Assembly: GCA_009908725.1 (NCBI GenBank)
Contig: JAAAOT010000313.1
Coordinates: 1 to 40,967 of the forward strand
Origin: Bacteroidota bacterium
Lineage (GTDB): Bacteria > Bacteroidota > Rhodothermia > Rhodothermales > Salinibacteraceae
Reading direction: 5' to 3'
Length of the DNA stretch: 40,967 bases
How positions within the stretch are numbered: position 1 is the stretch's first letter; each line of letters begins with the position of its first letter. Both the position numbers and the translations under genes were made by a program. Below are positions 1 to 8,815 of the stretch, piece by piece. The notes below the pieces were generated by a model that was not told the origin of the DNA, made no database searches, and saw only the letters and a program-made list of their open reading frames with translations.

Positions 1-102
1 CAATCGGCAACAGCGCCGCTACAAACGTCCCGAAATCCAATCAGGTGCCGCTCTCCCCTCAAGCCGCACGGCATCGTTTCATTCGCGCATCGCCCCCCGT
101 AC

Positions 103-228
103 TTCGCACTTCACCCTTCGCCCTTCGCACTTCGCCCTTCGCACTTCGCCCTTCACCCTTCGCATTTCGCATTTCGCCCTTCACCCTTCGCATTTCGCCC
201 TTCGCATTTTGCCCTTCAACTCTCGCTC
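103..228 (-). repeat. Degenerate heptad tandem array downstream of tRNA-Arg
   Basis: About 18 consecutive 7-bp units read on the + strand as TTCGCAC, TTCACCC, TTCGCCC, TTCGCAT, with register kept from 103 to 228. On the minus strand, which is the sense of the adjacent tRNA, the units read GGGCGAA, GTGCGAA, ATGCGAA. The array begins 1 nt after the mature tRNA 3' end at 230. It belongs to the same family as the arrays at 19418-19473 and 27318-27415. Because 21 bp is seven codons, the array yields an artificial repetitive reading frame on the + strand that should not be annotated as a gene. The function is unknown. Heptanucleotide STRR repeats of cyanobacteria are the closest known type of element, by period only. 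Confidence 0.9.
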
Positions 229-229
229 G

Positions 230-302
230 TACCCTCGCCTGGACTCGAACCAGGATTTACGGCTTAGGAGGCCATCGTTCTATCCCGTTGAACTACGAGG
301 GC
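230..302 (-). tRNA. tRNA-Arg, anticodon CCU
   Basis: The minus strand folds as a complete 73-nt cloverleaf. The acceptor is GCCCTCG pairing with CGAGGGT (a G-U first pair), the D-stem is GTTC/GAAC, the anticodon stem is ATGGC/GCCGT around loop CTCCTAA, and the T-arm is CCTGG-TTCGAGT-CCAGG. The anticodon CCT reads the AGG arginine codon. The discriminator base is A, and the CCA end is not encoded (the next bases read CGA). It stands alone, with a heptad repeat array directly at its 3' side. AGG is a rare codon in GC-rich genomes, which fits a single-copy minor isoacceptor. Confidence 0.95.
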
Positions 303-558
303 AGTTGTAGAAACGAACCTGCTGCGACCGGAGAAAGACGGGCTGCCGGAACCACGACAGATGCGGAAAACGAACGGTCGGTCCGTCAGTTTCCGGACAT
401 GTGGCTCGATTCCCTCGGAACGAAAACCGGATTCATTTTTCAACACGAAGAACCTGAAACCGGATGATCCGGTCGAAGGCCTCCAAGCGGCGGGATCCAC
501 CGCCCGTTCGGTTCATTCAGTGACCCGGGTTTCCTTTCGTTCCCACGCTCCTCCTGCC

Positions 559-1593
559 ATGTCCGATACGTCATCGTCCGCCTCCACCCCGTCGTCTTGT
601 GACGGACGCTCGTGGTCTCGTCTTGCCTGGACCGTCGGTGCAGCCGCCGGCACGTATGCCGCCGTCACCGGTCTCCAGCGACTCATTCGAAGTCAACTCC
701 CCGCCGCAAGCACGCTTCCAAAAGCGCTGTCCGCCGAGACCCGCACCGTCGGATTGCCTGGCGGTAATGTTAACTACTACCACCGTCCCGGTCGGGGCAC
801 GCCTCTGGTGTTCGTCCACAGCTTCAACGCGGCGGCCTCTCCATTCGAACTCGAGCCGATATTTGACCACTGGGCGCGTGAGACCGAACGGCCGCTCTAC
901 GCGATAGACTGGCTCGGCTTTGGTCGCTCCGACCGGCCTGACATCGACTACCGGCCCGACCTCTACCGCTCACACCTCTACACCTTCCTTCGGGATGTCG
1001 TTGGAGACCGGGCCGACGTGGTGGCCCTGTCACTCGGCTGCGAGTATGCCGCATCGGTCGCCCTGCAGTCGGCTCCCCGGGTGCGCCGGCTGGTCCTGCT
1101 CAACCCGACCGGCCTCGGCCGCCGCCGCGGGCCCGCCCCCGTCGCTCAAACGATGATCAAGGCTGCGGACAAGACGGGGCTGTTCGAGCTTCTCTTCTAC
1201 CGGCTGACGCGGTCCGCCTCGCTCCGTGATTTCTACGAGCGGCAGGTGTTCGTTCGGAAGCGCGACGTGCCCGACGCCCTGGTCGATTACGCGCATGTGA
1301 CCAGTCACGCCCGGGGCGCCCATCATGCGCCGCGCCGCTTCGTGGACGGCTCGCTGTTCCTCGACGACGTCGCCGCCGACGTGTATGCCCGCCTCTACGC
1401 GCCGACGCTCCTTCTCACCCCGGCGGATCCGGCGAGCACGGTACAGACCTTCGAACGCCTCCCGGACGTGCTCCAGAGCAACGGCCGCGACCTCTCGCAC
1501 CGAAACCTGCCCGGCGGTCTCCTCCCACACTGGGAAGCCGGTGCCGCCCGAGCAGAAACGCTCGCGGCTATCGACGCCTTCCTTTCGCCGTAG
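559..1593 (+). CDS. Alpha/beta hydrolase fold protein
   Basis: A 344-residue alpha/beta hydrolase. Residues 82-89 carry the oxyanion strand and turn (LVFVHSF). The nucleophile elbow is A-L-S-L-G with Ser158. A late strand ends in LLLTPAD with Asp290 as the likely acid, and His324 in LLPHWE is the likely base. Residues 24-40 are Ala/Gly-rich and could be a membrane anchor or non-cleaved signal. The reading frame is open from 361, but homology-like sequence begins only after the ATG at 559, so that start is chosen. The substrate cannot be told from sequence; esterase, haloalkane dehalogenase-like or lipase roles are all possible. The next gene follows after 66 bp on the same strand, so co-transcription is possible. 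Confidence 0.85.
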   Translation: MSDTSSSASTPSSCDGRSWSRLAWTVGAAAGTYAAVTGLQRLIRSQLPAASTLPKALSAETRTVGLPGGNVNYYHRPGRGTPLVFVHSFNAAASPFELEPIFDHWARETERPLYAIDWLGFGRSDRPDIDYRPDLYRSHLYTFLRDVVGDRADVVALSLGCEYAASVALQSAPRVRRLVLLNPTGLGRRRGPAPVAQTMIKAADKTGLFELLFYRLTRSASLRDFYERQVFVRKRDVPDALVDYAHVTSHARGAHHAPRRFVDGSLFLDDVAADVYARLYAPTLLLTPADPASTVQTFERLPDVLQSNGRDLSHRNLPGGLLPHWEAGAARAETLAAIDAFLSP

Positions 1594-1659
1594 TCGTGCT
1601 TCCTGACCCAGACCGATCGGCACCCCCAGCCTGCGCGCTCCGCTAACTTCCTCTCGCCT

Positions 1660-2868
1660 ATGACCGACCCGTCGCCCTTCGCCGAATCCGAGATCGCCGA
1701 CCTACGCGCGGACACGCCTGGAACGGAGCACGTCCTTCATTTCAATAACGCCGGCGCTGCTCTCCCCCCGAAGCCGGTGGTCGACGCGCAGGTCCGGCAC
1801 ATTCGCCGGGAGTCGGAAATCGGCGGCTATGAGGCCAAGGACGAAGCCGAAGGGCAACTACAGCACACGTATCAGGCAATCGCAACCATGCTCGGCTGCG
1901 AAACCGGCGAAATTGCTCTAATGCAGAACGCGACGCGGGCGTGGGATATGGCGTTCTACGGCTTCCCGTTCGAGCATGACGACCGAATTTTGATTTCGCG
2001 GTCTGCCTACGCGAGCAATTATATCGCCGCCCTGCAGGTCGCCGAACGAACGGGGGCTACCATCGACGTCATCCCCTCGACCCAGAGCGGAGCGGTGGAC
2101 GTTGAAGGGCTGGAGGCTATGATGGACGAACGCGTGGCGATGATAGCACTCACGCACGTCCCGACCAATGGCGGGCTGGTGAATCCCGCCGCGGAGGTCG
2201 GAGCCGTCGCCCGCCGGTGGGAGGTACCGTACCTGCTGGATGCATGCCAGTCGGCGGGTCAGATGCCGCTGGACGCGGAACGCATCGGCTGCACGATGCT
2301 CTCGGCGACCGGACGAAAATATCTCCGCGGACCGCGCGGGACCGGCTTTCTTTACGTAGACGACGCCTGGATCGGCCGCATCACTCCGCCGCTACTCGAC
2401 TTGCATGCGGCCACCTGGACCGGCCCGGACAGCTACGACATCCGCCCGGATGCAACCCGGTTCGAAACCTTCGAAACGTATGTCGGCGGAATGGTTGGAC
2501 TCGGCGTTGCCGTTCAGTACGCCCTGGACCTGGGCCTGGACGCGATCTACGCCCGGCTGCAGGATCTCGCCTCGTCGCTTCGACGACGTTTATCAGAGGT
2601 GAACGGCGTCACGGTCCACGACGCCGGGTCTGAGCGGTGCGGCATCACGACGTTTTCCGCGGAGCAACTCGACGCGGAGGATATCAAAGCCGGCTTGCGG
2701 GCACGGGACGTCAACGTATCGGTTTCCTCTCCCCCATCGACCTTGCTCGATGCGACCGCCCGAAACCTGCCGACTCTCGTCCGGGCGTCCGTGCACTACT
2801 ACAATACGCCCGACGAGATCGACGCCTTCATCGATCATCTTACTGCTATTCTACGTGACCCATCATGA
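1660..2868 (+). CDS. Class V aminotransferase-fold PLP enzyme (cysteine desulfurase / isopenicillin N epimerase-like)
   Basis: This 402-residue protein matches the fold-type I, class V aminotransferase layout. An N-terminal FNNAGAALPP segment (about 28-37) is followed by a THVPTNGG loop near 165-172, LLDACQSAG with Asp194 for the pyridine nitrogen, and SATGRKYLRGPRGTGFLYV with Lys220 as the Schiff-base lysine. The family includes SufS/NifS cysteine desulfurases, EgtE C-S lyases and epimerases. The SufS active-site cysteine loop near the C-terminus is not evident, so classical SufS is unlikely. The stop codon overlaps the start of the CIA30-domain gene by 4 bp (ATGA), which suggests translational coupling. 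The specific reaction is not inferable. Confidence 0.85.
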   Translation: MTDPSPFAESEIADLRADTPGTEHVLHFNNAGAALPPKPVVDAQVRHIRRESEIGGYEAKDEAEGQLQHTYQAIATMLGCETGEIALMQNATRAWDMAFYGFPFEHDDRILISRSAYASNYIAALQVAERTGATIDVIPSTQSGAVDVEGLEAMMDERVAMIALTHVPTNGGLVNPAAEVGAVARRWEVPYLLDACQSAGQMPLDAERIGCTMLSATGRKYLRGPRGTGFLYVDDAWIGRITPPLLDLHAATWTGPDSYDIRPDATRFETFETYVGGMVGLGVAVQYALDLGLDAIYARLQDLASSLRRRLSEVNGVTVHDAGSERCGITTFSAEQLDAEDIKAGLRARDVNVSVSSPPSTLLDATARNLPTLVRASVHYYNTPDEIDAFIDHLTAILRDPS

Positions 2869-3425
2869 CACACGAGGCGACACCCGACCTCATCCTGTTT
2901 GACGCCGAGGCCGAACTGAAAAACGTCGACGCCGACCATCCGGCTCAGGACATCTCGGCCTGGCGTATCGTGAACGACACGGTGATGGGCGGTGTGTCGA
3001 CAAGCTCCATCTCTCGCAAGGGCACGGAAGCGCAGTTCTCCGGCGAGGTGTCGCTGGAGCAAGGCGGCGGGTTTGCATCTGTTCGGGCTCCCGAACAGCG
3101 AAGGGACGTATCGGCCGCCGACGGCTTCCGGGTGACCGTACGCGGCGACGGAAAAACGTACAAATGGACGGCCTACACCCACGCCGGCGGTGCAATCAGC
3201 TATCGCGTCCCCTTCACGCCGGCGACCGACTGGCACACTATGTTTCTCCCGTTTTCCGATCTTAAACCCTTCCGCCGGGGCCGGCATCTCCCTTCGGCGC
3301 CGGAATTCGACCCCACCTCTCTCCGAACCTTCGGGGTTCTGATCGGCGACAAACAGGCGGGGCCGTTTCGCCTCGACATTCGACGTGTTGTCGCTGGAGC
3401 GGCTCGTAGCAACGAATCCGGGTGA
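2865..3425 (+). CDS. CIA30 domain (complex I intermediate-associated protein 30) family protein
   Basis: A 186-residue protein with the CIA30 signature. It shows WRIVNDTVMGGVSTS at about 29-43, then a strand FSGEVSLEQGGGFASVR, a central DGFRVTVRGDGKTYKWTAY strand pair, and a late GPFRLDIRRVVA strand. This is the galactose-binding-like beta sandwich seen in mitochondrial CIA30 and in many free-standing bacterial proteins of unknown function. No signal peptide is apparent, so it is probably cytoplasmic. Its ATG lies inside the stop of the preceding PLP-enzyme gene (ATGA overlap), so the two are probably made together. Nothing in the window links it to respiratory complex I. Confidence 0.85.
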   Translation: MTHEATPDLILFDAEAELKNVDADHPAQDISAWRIVNDTVMGGVSTSSISRKGTEAQFSGEVSLEQGGGFASVRAPEQRRDVSAADGFRVTVRGDGKTYKWTAYTHAGGAISYRVPFTPATDWHTMFLPFSDLKPFRRGRHLPSAPEFDPTSLRTFGVLIGDKQAGPFRLDIRRVVAGAARSNESG

Positions 3426-3589
3426 AGCCTCCTGGACGCAATGGCACGATACCGGGCCGGTGCTATGACTTGAACAATACACGCGTCGGGCTGCACCTGC
3501 ACCAGACGTCCGTGCGCTCGAAGCCGTGGTCGTGGCAGGATTGCAAGACGGTCGTACGTGCACAGATGCGGTGCGACGGCTACTGCTCG

Positions 3590-3979
3590 TCATCGACCCA
3601 ACTGGAACGTGACGGGCAGCGACATCACCACGTTCGTCGGCTCACCGTCCAAAATTCCGGGTTCAAATGTCACCTTTTTTACCGCGTCAACGGCCGCACG
3701 GTCGAGGTGACGGTGCGCGCCTCTGACGACCTCAATGTTTACCGGCTTTCCCTCGGTGGTCACGACGAACTGCACGAAGACGCGACCTTCGATACCCCGT
3801 CGCTTGGCAGCTGTCGGGTACCGGACTTCCTTCATGAGCGCCCGCATGCCGCCGATGAGCTTCGGCGCCTCATCCGCAACAACGACGGTATCCGTCGCGG
3901 GCGTCGGCGTCGACTGTCCCGTTGCGGGCTTCACATCCGCAAGCATAAGCAGGACGAAGGCACCCAACAGGTTCGACAT
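3590..3979 (-). CDS. Secreted TonB C-terminal-domain protein
   Basis: A 129-residue protein with a hydrophobic N-terminus (MSNLLGAFVLLMLADV, then ATGQS as a possible cleavage site) and a C-terminal TonB_C domain at about 40-128. The domain shows the typical order: EVRYPTAAKRRGIEGRVFVQF, then VVRGAHRHLDRAAVDAV, FEPGILDGEPTNVV and LPVTFQL. There is no proline-rich periplasm-spanning linker, so it is not a full TonB energizer. It resembles the small secreted 'energy transducer TonB' proteins common in Bacteroidota. Upstream in-frame ATGs at 4012 and 4057 would add 11 or 26 residues. The 3979 start is preferred because it places the hydrophobic segment at the N-terminus. It is transcribed away from the deoxynucleoside kinase gene. 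Confidence 0.8.
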   Translation of the reverse strand: MSNLLGAFVLLMLADVKPATGQSTPTPATDTVVVADEAPKLIGGMRALMKEVRYPTAAKRRGIEGRVFVQFVVTTEGKPVNIEVVRGAHRHLDRAAVDAVKKVTFEPGILDGEPTNVVMSLPVTFQLGR

Positions 3980-4238
3980 CCTGCAGAAGGACACCCCATA
4001 AAGATACGTCATATCAGATTTTGTTTTTATACAGATAGCGGAGCATGCATACGTCACTTGATCCAGACAGGGTTCCCATTAAATAAGCGTTACTTCGAGT
4101 GAGAACCGGACGCGGTACGCTCGGCTTGAATCATAATTCTTACGGCGTCGCTACCGGATCCGGTGAGTAGTCGATAGGTTACGGTACCGCTGCAGGATCC
4201 ATCCCGCCGTCGACGCCCCCGCATTCGCCCCCCTTCGC

Positions 4239-4898
4239 ATGTCCGATCTGTTCGACTCCGCCGAGCGGAAGAAGAAGTACGTTGCCATTGCCGGAAACAT
4301 CGGTGCCGGCAAGAGCTCCCTGACCGAGATCCTTAGCGAATACTTTGGCTGGGAGGCGTACTTCGAACGGGTGGACGACAACCCGTATCTAACGGACTTC
4401 TACAACGACATGCGGCGCTGGTCCTTCAACCTGCAGGTCTTCTTCCTGTCGAGTCGCTTCAAGCATCAGCAGCGCATCGAAGACATGGAGGGATCGGTGG
4501 TGCAGGATCGGTCGATCTACGAGGATGCGGAAATCTTCGCCCGCAACCTTCACCAGATGGACCTGATGAGCCCGCGGGACTACGAGAATTACGTGGAGCT
4601 CTTTTCGATCATGACGTCGTACCTGAAACCGCCGACGCTGCTTGTCTATCTGAAAGCCTCGGTTCCGACGCTGGTCAACCACATTCAGAGCCGTGGGCGC
4701 GACTACGAGTCGACCATCCGTATTGATTATCTGGAACGGCTTCAGGGCCATTACGAAGAGTGGATCTCGAACTACGACCTGGGTCCGAAGATGATCATTG
4801 ACGTGGACGAACTCGATTTCGTGAACGACGACGCGGATCGACGGGACGTGCTGAACCGGATCGAAAGCCGGCTCTTCGGCCTGTTTCCAGACGAGTGA
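4239..4898 (+). CDS. Deoxynucleoside kinase (dGK/dCK/dAK family)
   Basis: A 219-residue nucleoside kinase that phosphorylates deoxynucleosides with ATP for dNTP salvage in the cytoplasm. The P-loop is GNIGAGKSS at 19-27. The ERVDDNPYL segment (43-51) matches the substrate-binding glutamate region, QDRSIYEDAEIF (89-100) holds the catalytic DRS motif, and the LID arginines lie in SRGRDYE (151-157). Length is normal for the bacterial deoxyadenosine/deoxyguanosine kinase branch. The sequence does not tell which base is preferred. The gene has its own upstream gap of about 260 bp and is followed after 73 bp by the outer-membrane receptor gene. Confidence 0.9.
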   Translation: MSDLFDSAERKKKYVAIAGNIGAGKSSLTEILSEYFGWEAYFERVDDNPYLTDFYNDMRRWSFNLQVFFLSSRFKHQQRIEDMEGSVVQDRSIYEDAEIFARNLHQMDLMSPRDYENYVELFSIMTSYLKPPTLLVYLKASVPTLVNHIQSRGRDYESTIRIDYLERLQGHYEEWISNYDLGPKMIIDVDELDFVNDDADRRDVLNRIESRLFGLFPDE

Positions 4899-4971
4899 CG
4901 CGACCGCGTTCGCGCCGGCTGGTGCATTCGTTTCCTTATCTTGCGATCCGGCCTTGCTCCGTTCGGTGGCC

Positions 4972-7122
4972 ATGACCTTTTCCCGCAGCGCGGTTTCCGC
5001 ACTGGCTCTGCTCGTGTGCCTCGCGGGCAGCGGCATGTCCGCGTCCCCCGCGGCCGGTCAGAACACCGACACCACACGTACGCCGGCCGATTCCATCGCC
5101 GCGCCGGCGGCTGCGGACACGGTTCGCACTCCCGAACGCGCGGACACCGTCGCCGTCGACACCACCGGGGCCCGGTCTCCCGCCCGATCCGGTCCCTTCG
5201 TTCCTCTCCCCTTTGTGCGAACGTCCCCCGGACGGAGCGTCGTGGATACACTCTCGGCGCGGCTGCCGGAAACGGACATCCCCAACCTGTTGCAACGAGC
5301 GGACGGCGCCTTCCTGTACGACATCGGTCCGGAGGGGTGGCCGCACAGCGTGAGCCTGCTCGGTCTGCCGCCGGGGGACGCGTCGTTCTGGTTTGAAGGG
5401 CGCCGCTTCCACGACCCGGTGAGCGGGCGTCCCCGGTACGACCTGATCCCGCTGGCTCTCGTCGAACCGCTCCGCACGGGCGTTGACGTCGGCGGAGGTC
5501 CGGTGGGCGTGTATGCCGAGGGGCAGAATTACGGTGGGGTTGAACCTCTGACGCAAATCCGGTACCGACGCGACAGCAACGGCTTCTCCCGGGTGGACGT
5601 CCTCCATACCCAGAAACGCCAGTTCGACCTGTTCGGACCGCCCGGCGTGCTGGACATCGAGTTCGGATACGGCGGCGCGACGGCGTCCGGCGAGTACGGG
5701 CCGGGCACGGAGTTCGACCTCTATCGCGGGTTTCTCGGGCGGGTCCGCTACCGCACCGGCGACTGGGCCTTCGGAGTGAATAATTACGCGATCCGGCATC
5801 GCGTCGCCGCCCACGGCGGAATCCCGGCTTCCCGAGGCGTTTTTGGAACCGTTTACCTGCGACCGCTCGGGCAGCCGCGGTACGCCCGCGCCTTCCGTCA
5901 GACCGTGCGCAACGATCTTACGTTCCGCGTCCGCGGGCCGATGATCCCCGGCCTCCCGCCGGCGCAGGCGTCGATGACGTGGACGTCGGACACGTTCGAC
6001 TTCACCACGGCGTACGGGGGCGAGGGACCCGCCGCGGACACGAGCTGGGTCGTCAAGTCGAATGCCCTGCACGGATCGATCACGCAGCCGATCCGCCTCG
6101 GAGCTCATCGACTGAGCCTGAGCGGTCGCGCTCGGATCCAGTCCCGCGCTCGCGGAACGGCTCTGCCGACCGGTGGACGACGCGGGGAGGTCCACGTAAA
6201 CCTTCGAGACTCCGTCCGAGCCGCGGGGGTCGAGTGGATCCTGGACGCCGGAGCTCACGGGACGGAAACGCAGCCCTTCTACCCGTCGGCCTCCATCCGA
6301 GCCGAGACGCGCGTGGCGTCGACGGGGGTCTTCGCCTCGGCTCGATTGACCGGGCGCCGGTACGCATGGATGGAGACGACCGGCTTCGAGGGCTTCGTGG
6401 CGCCGGTCGAGGATGCGCCGGCACCCCGAACGCTCCTCCTGGAGGCCGGCCTCCGGCGAAGGCTGGGGCCGGTCGAGATTGGCCTGACCGGCTACGCTCA
6501 CCAGCAAACCCACCCGGTCGACCTGTATGCAACCGTCAGCGATGCGACGCCTCCGACGGCACTGTCGGATACGGTCACCGTTGAGACGGCAGACACGCCC
6601 TTCCGCCAGGCCGGCGTCGTACTGGATCTCGGCTGGCGAACGCGGGCGGAGCGCGGTTTCTACGCGCGAATTACGGGGACGGCCCATGAGTTCTTAAACC
6701 CAAACGCGTCCACGCTGCACGCGCGGTCGTCCCGGACTCTCCCCTCCGTGCATGCCCGGGGGCTCTTCGGCGCTCGCTTCCTACTCTTCCAGGATCTCAT
6801 CTTCGATGCCCGCGTCGAGGGGCAGGGATGGTCTGAAATGAGCAGCCGTCTCCTCCACACCCCGACCGGGCGCCTCGTCGTTCCACCGCTCGATGCTCCG
6901 GAACCATCGTTGACCGCGCGTCCGGTGGCTTCGCCGCTCATCGGTCCGGACGGTGTCGTCGACGTGCACGTCGATATTGACCTGTACGGGGCGACGCTTT
7001 TCTTTTCCTTCGAGAACGCCCTGGGCGGTACCGGGGTCGATATTGGATCGCTGATCGTGCCAACGTATCCGCTGCCAGATCAGCAATTTCGCTTCGGCGT
7101 CTACTGGGCCATTTTCGATTGA
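4972..7122 (+). CDS. Outer-membrane barrel protein with TonB-receptor plug-like region
   Basis: A 716-residue secreted protein. The first 30 residues form a signal peptide (hydrophobic core [11 protein letters not shown], Ala-rich end before QNTD). A Thr/Ala/Asp-rich linker follows. At about 95-190 a plug-like region appears ([51 protein letters not shown]), in the pattern of receptor plugs where a short peptide precedes 'rG.p.....v.vdG'. The rest has alternating aromatic beta strands and ends [11 protein letters not shown], a typical outer-membrane terminal strand. It is probably a TonB-linked receptor or porin-like transporter. The usual CarboxypepD_reg domain is absent. The ATG at 4972 is preferred over a TTG 18 nt upstream because it starts the signal peptide cleanly. 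The ligand is unknown. Confidence 0.75.
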   Translation: MTFSRSAVSALALLVCLAGSGMSASPAAGQNTDTTRTPADSIAAPAAADTVRTPERADTVAVDTTGARSPARSGPFVPLPFVRTSPGRSVVDTLSARLPETDIPNLLQRADGAFLYDIGPEGWPHSVSLLGLPPGDASFWFEGRRFHDPVSGRPRYDLIPLALVEPLRTGVDVGGGPVGVYAEGQNYGGVEPLTQIRYRRDSNGFSRVDVLHTQKRQFDLFGPPGVLDIEFGYGGATASGEYGPGTEFDLYRGFLGRVRYRTGDWAFGVNNYAIRHRVAAHGGIPASRGVFGTVYLRPLGQPRYARAFRQTVRNDLTFRVRGPMIPGLPPAQASMTWTSDTFDFTTAYGGEGPAADTSWVVKSNALHGSITQPIRLGAHRLSLSGRARIQSRARGTALPTGGRRGEVHVNLRDSVRAAGVEWILDAGAHGTETQPFYPSASIRAETRVASTGVFASARLTGRRYAWMETTGFEGFVAPVEDAPAPRTLLLEAGLRRRLGPVEIGLTGYAHQQTHPVDLYATVSDATPPTALSDTVTVETADTPFRQAGVVLDLGWRTRAERGFYARITGTAHEFLNPNASTLHARSSRTLPSVHARGLFGARFLLFQDLIFDARVEGQGWSEMSSRLLHTPTGRLVVPPLDAPEPSLTARPVASPLIGPDGVVDVHVDIDLYGATLFFSFENALGGTGVDIGSLIVPTYPLPDQQFRFGVYWAIFD

Positions 7123-7361
7123 TCGTCGGTCCCTCTGCCCGCCTGGCCTCCCACCCGGAACGTTCCATCGAGGGCCCGTCGCGCGCTTGCGGATCCGGGG
7201 CAGCCTGTGTAGCTTACAGAATTGTAGACGCTCGTCCGACGGCCTGCGCTATCAGGTCTCGCAGGCCTGCGGTCGCCGGGCTTCAGTTCGGTGGAACCGC
7301 TTCCCCGGACGACGCGAATGTGAGCCGTCTCTCGTCTCGTTCCCCCGACCCAACGCACACT

Positions 7362-8636
7362 ATGAGCAACCGTCGTTCCGGCGATAACGTGATTCGCTGT
7401 TCGTTTTGCGGATCATCAGCGCAGGAAGCCAACTCGATGGTCGCCGGACCGGATGTGTACATCTGTGATCGCTGCATTCACGAAGCGTCCGGCATCGTGA
7501 AGGGGGAAGGCGGAGGCACGTACCGCGCCGGTCCGACGGGCGATGCCGTCCGGAAAGCTCCGATGGCGCCCCACGAGATCAAGGCTGCTCTCGACGAATA
7601 CGTGATCGGGCAGGACGCGGCCAAGAAAGCAATGTCCGTCGCGGTCTACAACCACTTCAAGCGGATCGATGCCGACCAGTACGTCCACGACTACAAGGAC
7701 GTCGAGCTCGAGAAGTCGAACATCCTGCTGATCGGCCCGACGGGGACGGGCAAGACCCTGCTGGCCCGGACGCTGGCGCGTATTCTGGATGTCCCCTTCT
7801 CCATCTCCGATGCAACGGCACTGACGGAAGCGGGATACGTAGGCGAGGACGTGGAAAGCATCCTGTCGAATCTTCTCCGATCCTGCGACTTCGACGTGAC
7901 GGAAGCGCAGCGGGGCATCATTTACATCGACGAGATCGACAAGATCGCCCGAAAGTCGGAGAACGCTTCGATCACGCGAGATGTATCCGGCGAGGGTGTT
8001 CAGCAAGCCCTTCTAAAGCTTCTGGAGGGGACCGAAGCGGGCGTTCCGCCTAAGGGAGGCCGCAAGCACCCGGAGCAGAGCCTTGTCAGCGTGGACACCC
8101 GCAACATCCTGTTCATCTGTGGAGGTGCGTTCGACGGACTCGGAGAAATCGTCCAGCGCCGGCTGTCCAAGTCCACCCTCGGATTTCGGTCGGACCGAAC
8201 GGGCGACCCTCGCCTGGACAAGGACGACCCTGCGATCTTCGGTCACGTGGAGCCCGATGACCTGCTACGGTTCGGCCTGATCCCGGAGCTGGTCGGGCGC
8301 TTGCCGGTGACGACGTCGCTCAGCACGCTCACCGATGAGGAAATGAAGCGCATCCTGACCGAGCCGAAGAATGCGCTGATCAAGCAGTACCAGAAGCTGT
8401 TCGCGATGGACGGCATCGACCTCAGCTTTGAGGCGGAGGCGTTGCAGGCCGTGGTCGAGAAGGCGCGTCGTCTCGGCACAGGGGCGCGCGGTCTACGCTC
8501 GGTGATGGAAGGAATGATGCTGGATGTAATGTTCGAGGTGCATCGCATGCAGGGCGTCGGCGCCGTCCGCATTACGGAAAGCACCATCCGCGAGGGGTCT
8601 GGACCGATGTACGACGAGCGCAAGGCCAGCGCGTGA
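7362..8636 (+). CDS. clpX: ATP-dependent Clp protease ATP-binding subunit ClpX
   Basis: A 424-residue AAA+ unfoldase that delivers substrates to ClpP. The N-terminal zinc-binding domain has C13/C16 (CSFCG) and C35/C38 (CDRC). The AAA module shows GPTGTGKT (Walker A), GYVGEDVES (pore loop 1), [12 protein letters not shown] (Walker B), GRKHPEQ (RKH loop) and [14 protein letters not shown] (sensor/Arg-finger region). The C-terminal domain is complete to GTGARGLRS. The frame is open 81 codons upstream, but the zinc domain begins right after the ATG at 7362. clpP is not adjacent, so clpX is apparently transcribed alone from the 240-bp gap after the receptor gene. Confidence 0.98.
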   Translation: MSNRRSGDNVIRCSFCGSSAQEANSMVAGPDVYICDRCIHEASGIVKGEGGGTYRAGPTGDAVRKAPMAPHEIKAALDEYVIGQDAAKKAMSVAVYNHFKRIDADQYVHDYKDVELEKSNILLIGPTGTGKTLLARTLARILDVPFSISDATALTEAGYVGEDVESILSNLLRSCDFDVTEAQRGIIYIDEIDKIARKSENASITRDVSGEGVQQALLKLLEGTEAGVPPKGGRKHPEQSLVSVDTRNILFICGGAFDGLGEIVQRRLSKSTLGFRSDRTGDPRLDKDDPAIFGHVEPDDLLRFGLIPELVGRLPVTTSLSTLTDEEMKRILTEPKNALIKQYQKLFAMDGIDLSFEAEALQAVVEKARRLGTGARGLRSVMEGMMLDVMFEVHRMQGVGAVRITESTIREGSGPMYDERKASA

Positions 8637-8815
8637 CGAGGAACGTGACAAGGAAAATGCTTCGTTCCCGCGGGCTGAGTCTCACAGCCGGATGCGTTCC
8701 GGTCGCGGAGTGCGGGTCGTAACGTGCCGATGAAAGGCGGGATCGATTTTTGCCTCTTCAGGTACAGTGGTTCCGGAAAAGACCTGTACGTCCTCCGTCC
8801 GTCGTGTGCTGTCGC

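Noticed and set aside
103-228. CRISPR array
   Set aside because: Units are 7 bp and contiguous with no spacers; no cas genes nearby.
45-467. Open frame on + with repeated LRTSPFA-like peptide
   Set aside because: It is generated by the 7-bp repeat array and then runs antisense over the tRNA; no natural protein features.
2835-3593. 252-codon minus-strand frame
   Set aside because: Covers the CIA30 gene in antisense and has no recognisable domain; low-complexity Ser/Arg composition.
4936-6687. 583-codon minus-strand frame
   Set aside because: Antisense shadow of the outer-membrane receptor gene; Arg/Pro/Gly-rich GC artefact, whereas the + frame has a signal peptide and barrel strands.
8637-8815. 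Terminator after clpX
   Set aside because: Short GC-rich repeats occur, but no stable hairpin with a T-run was found.
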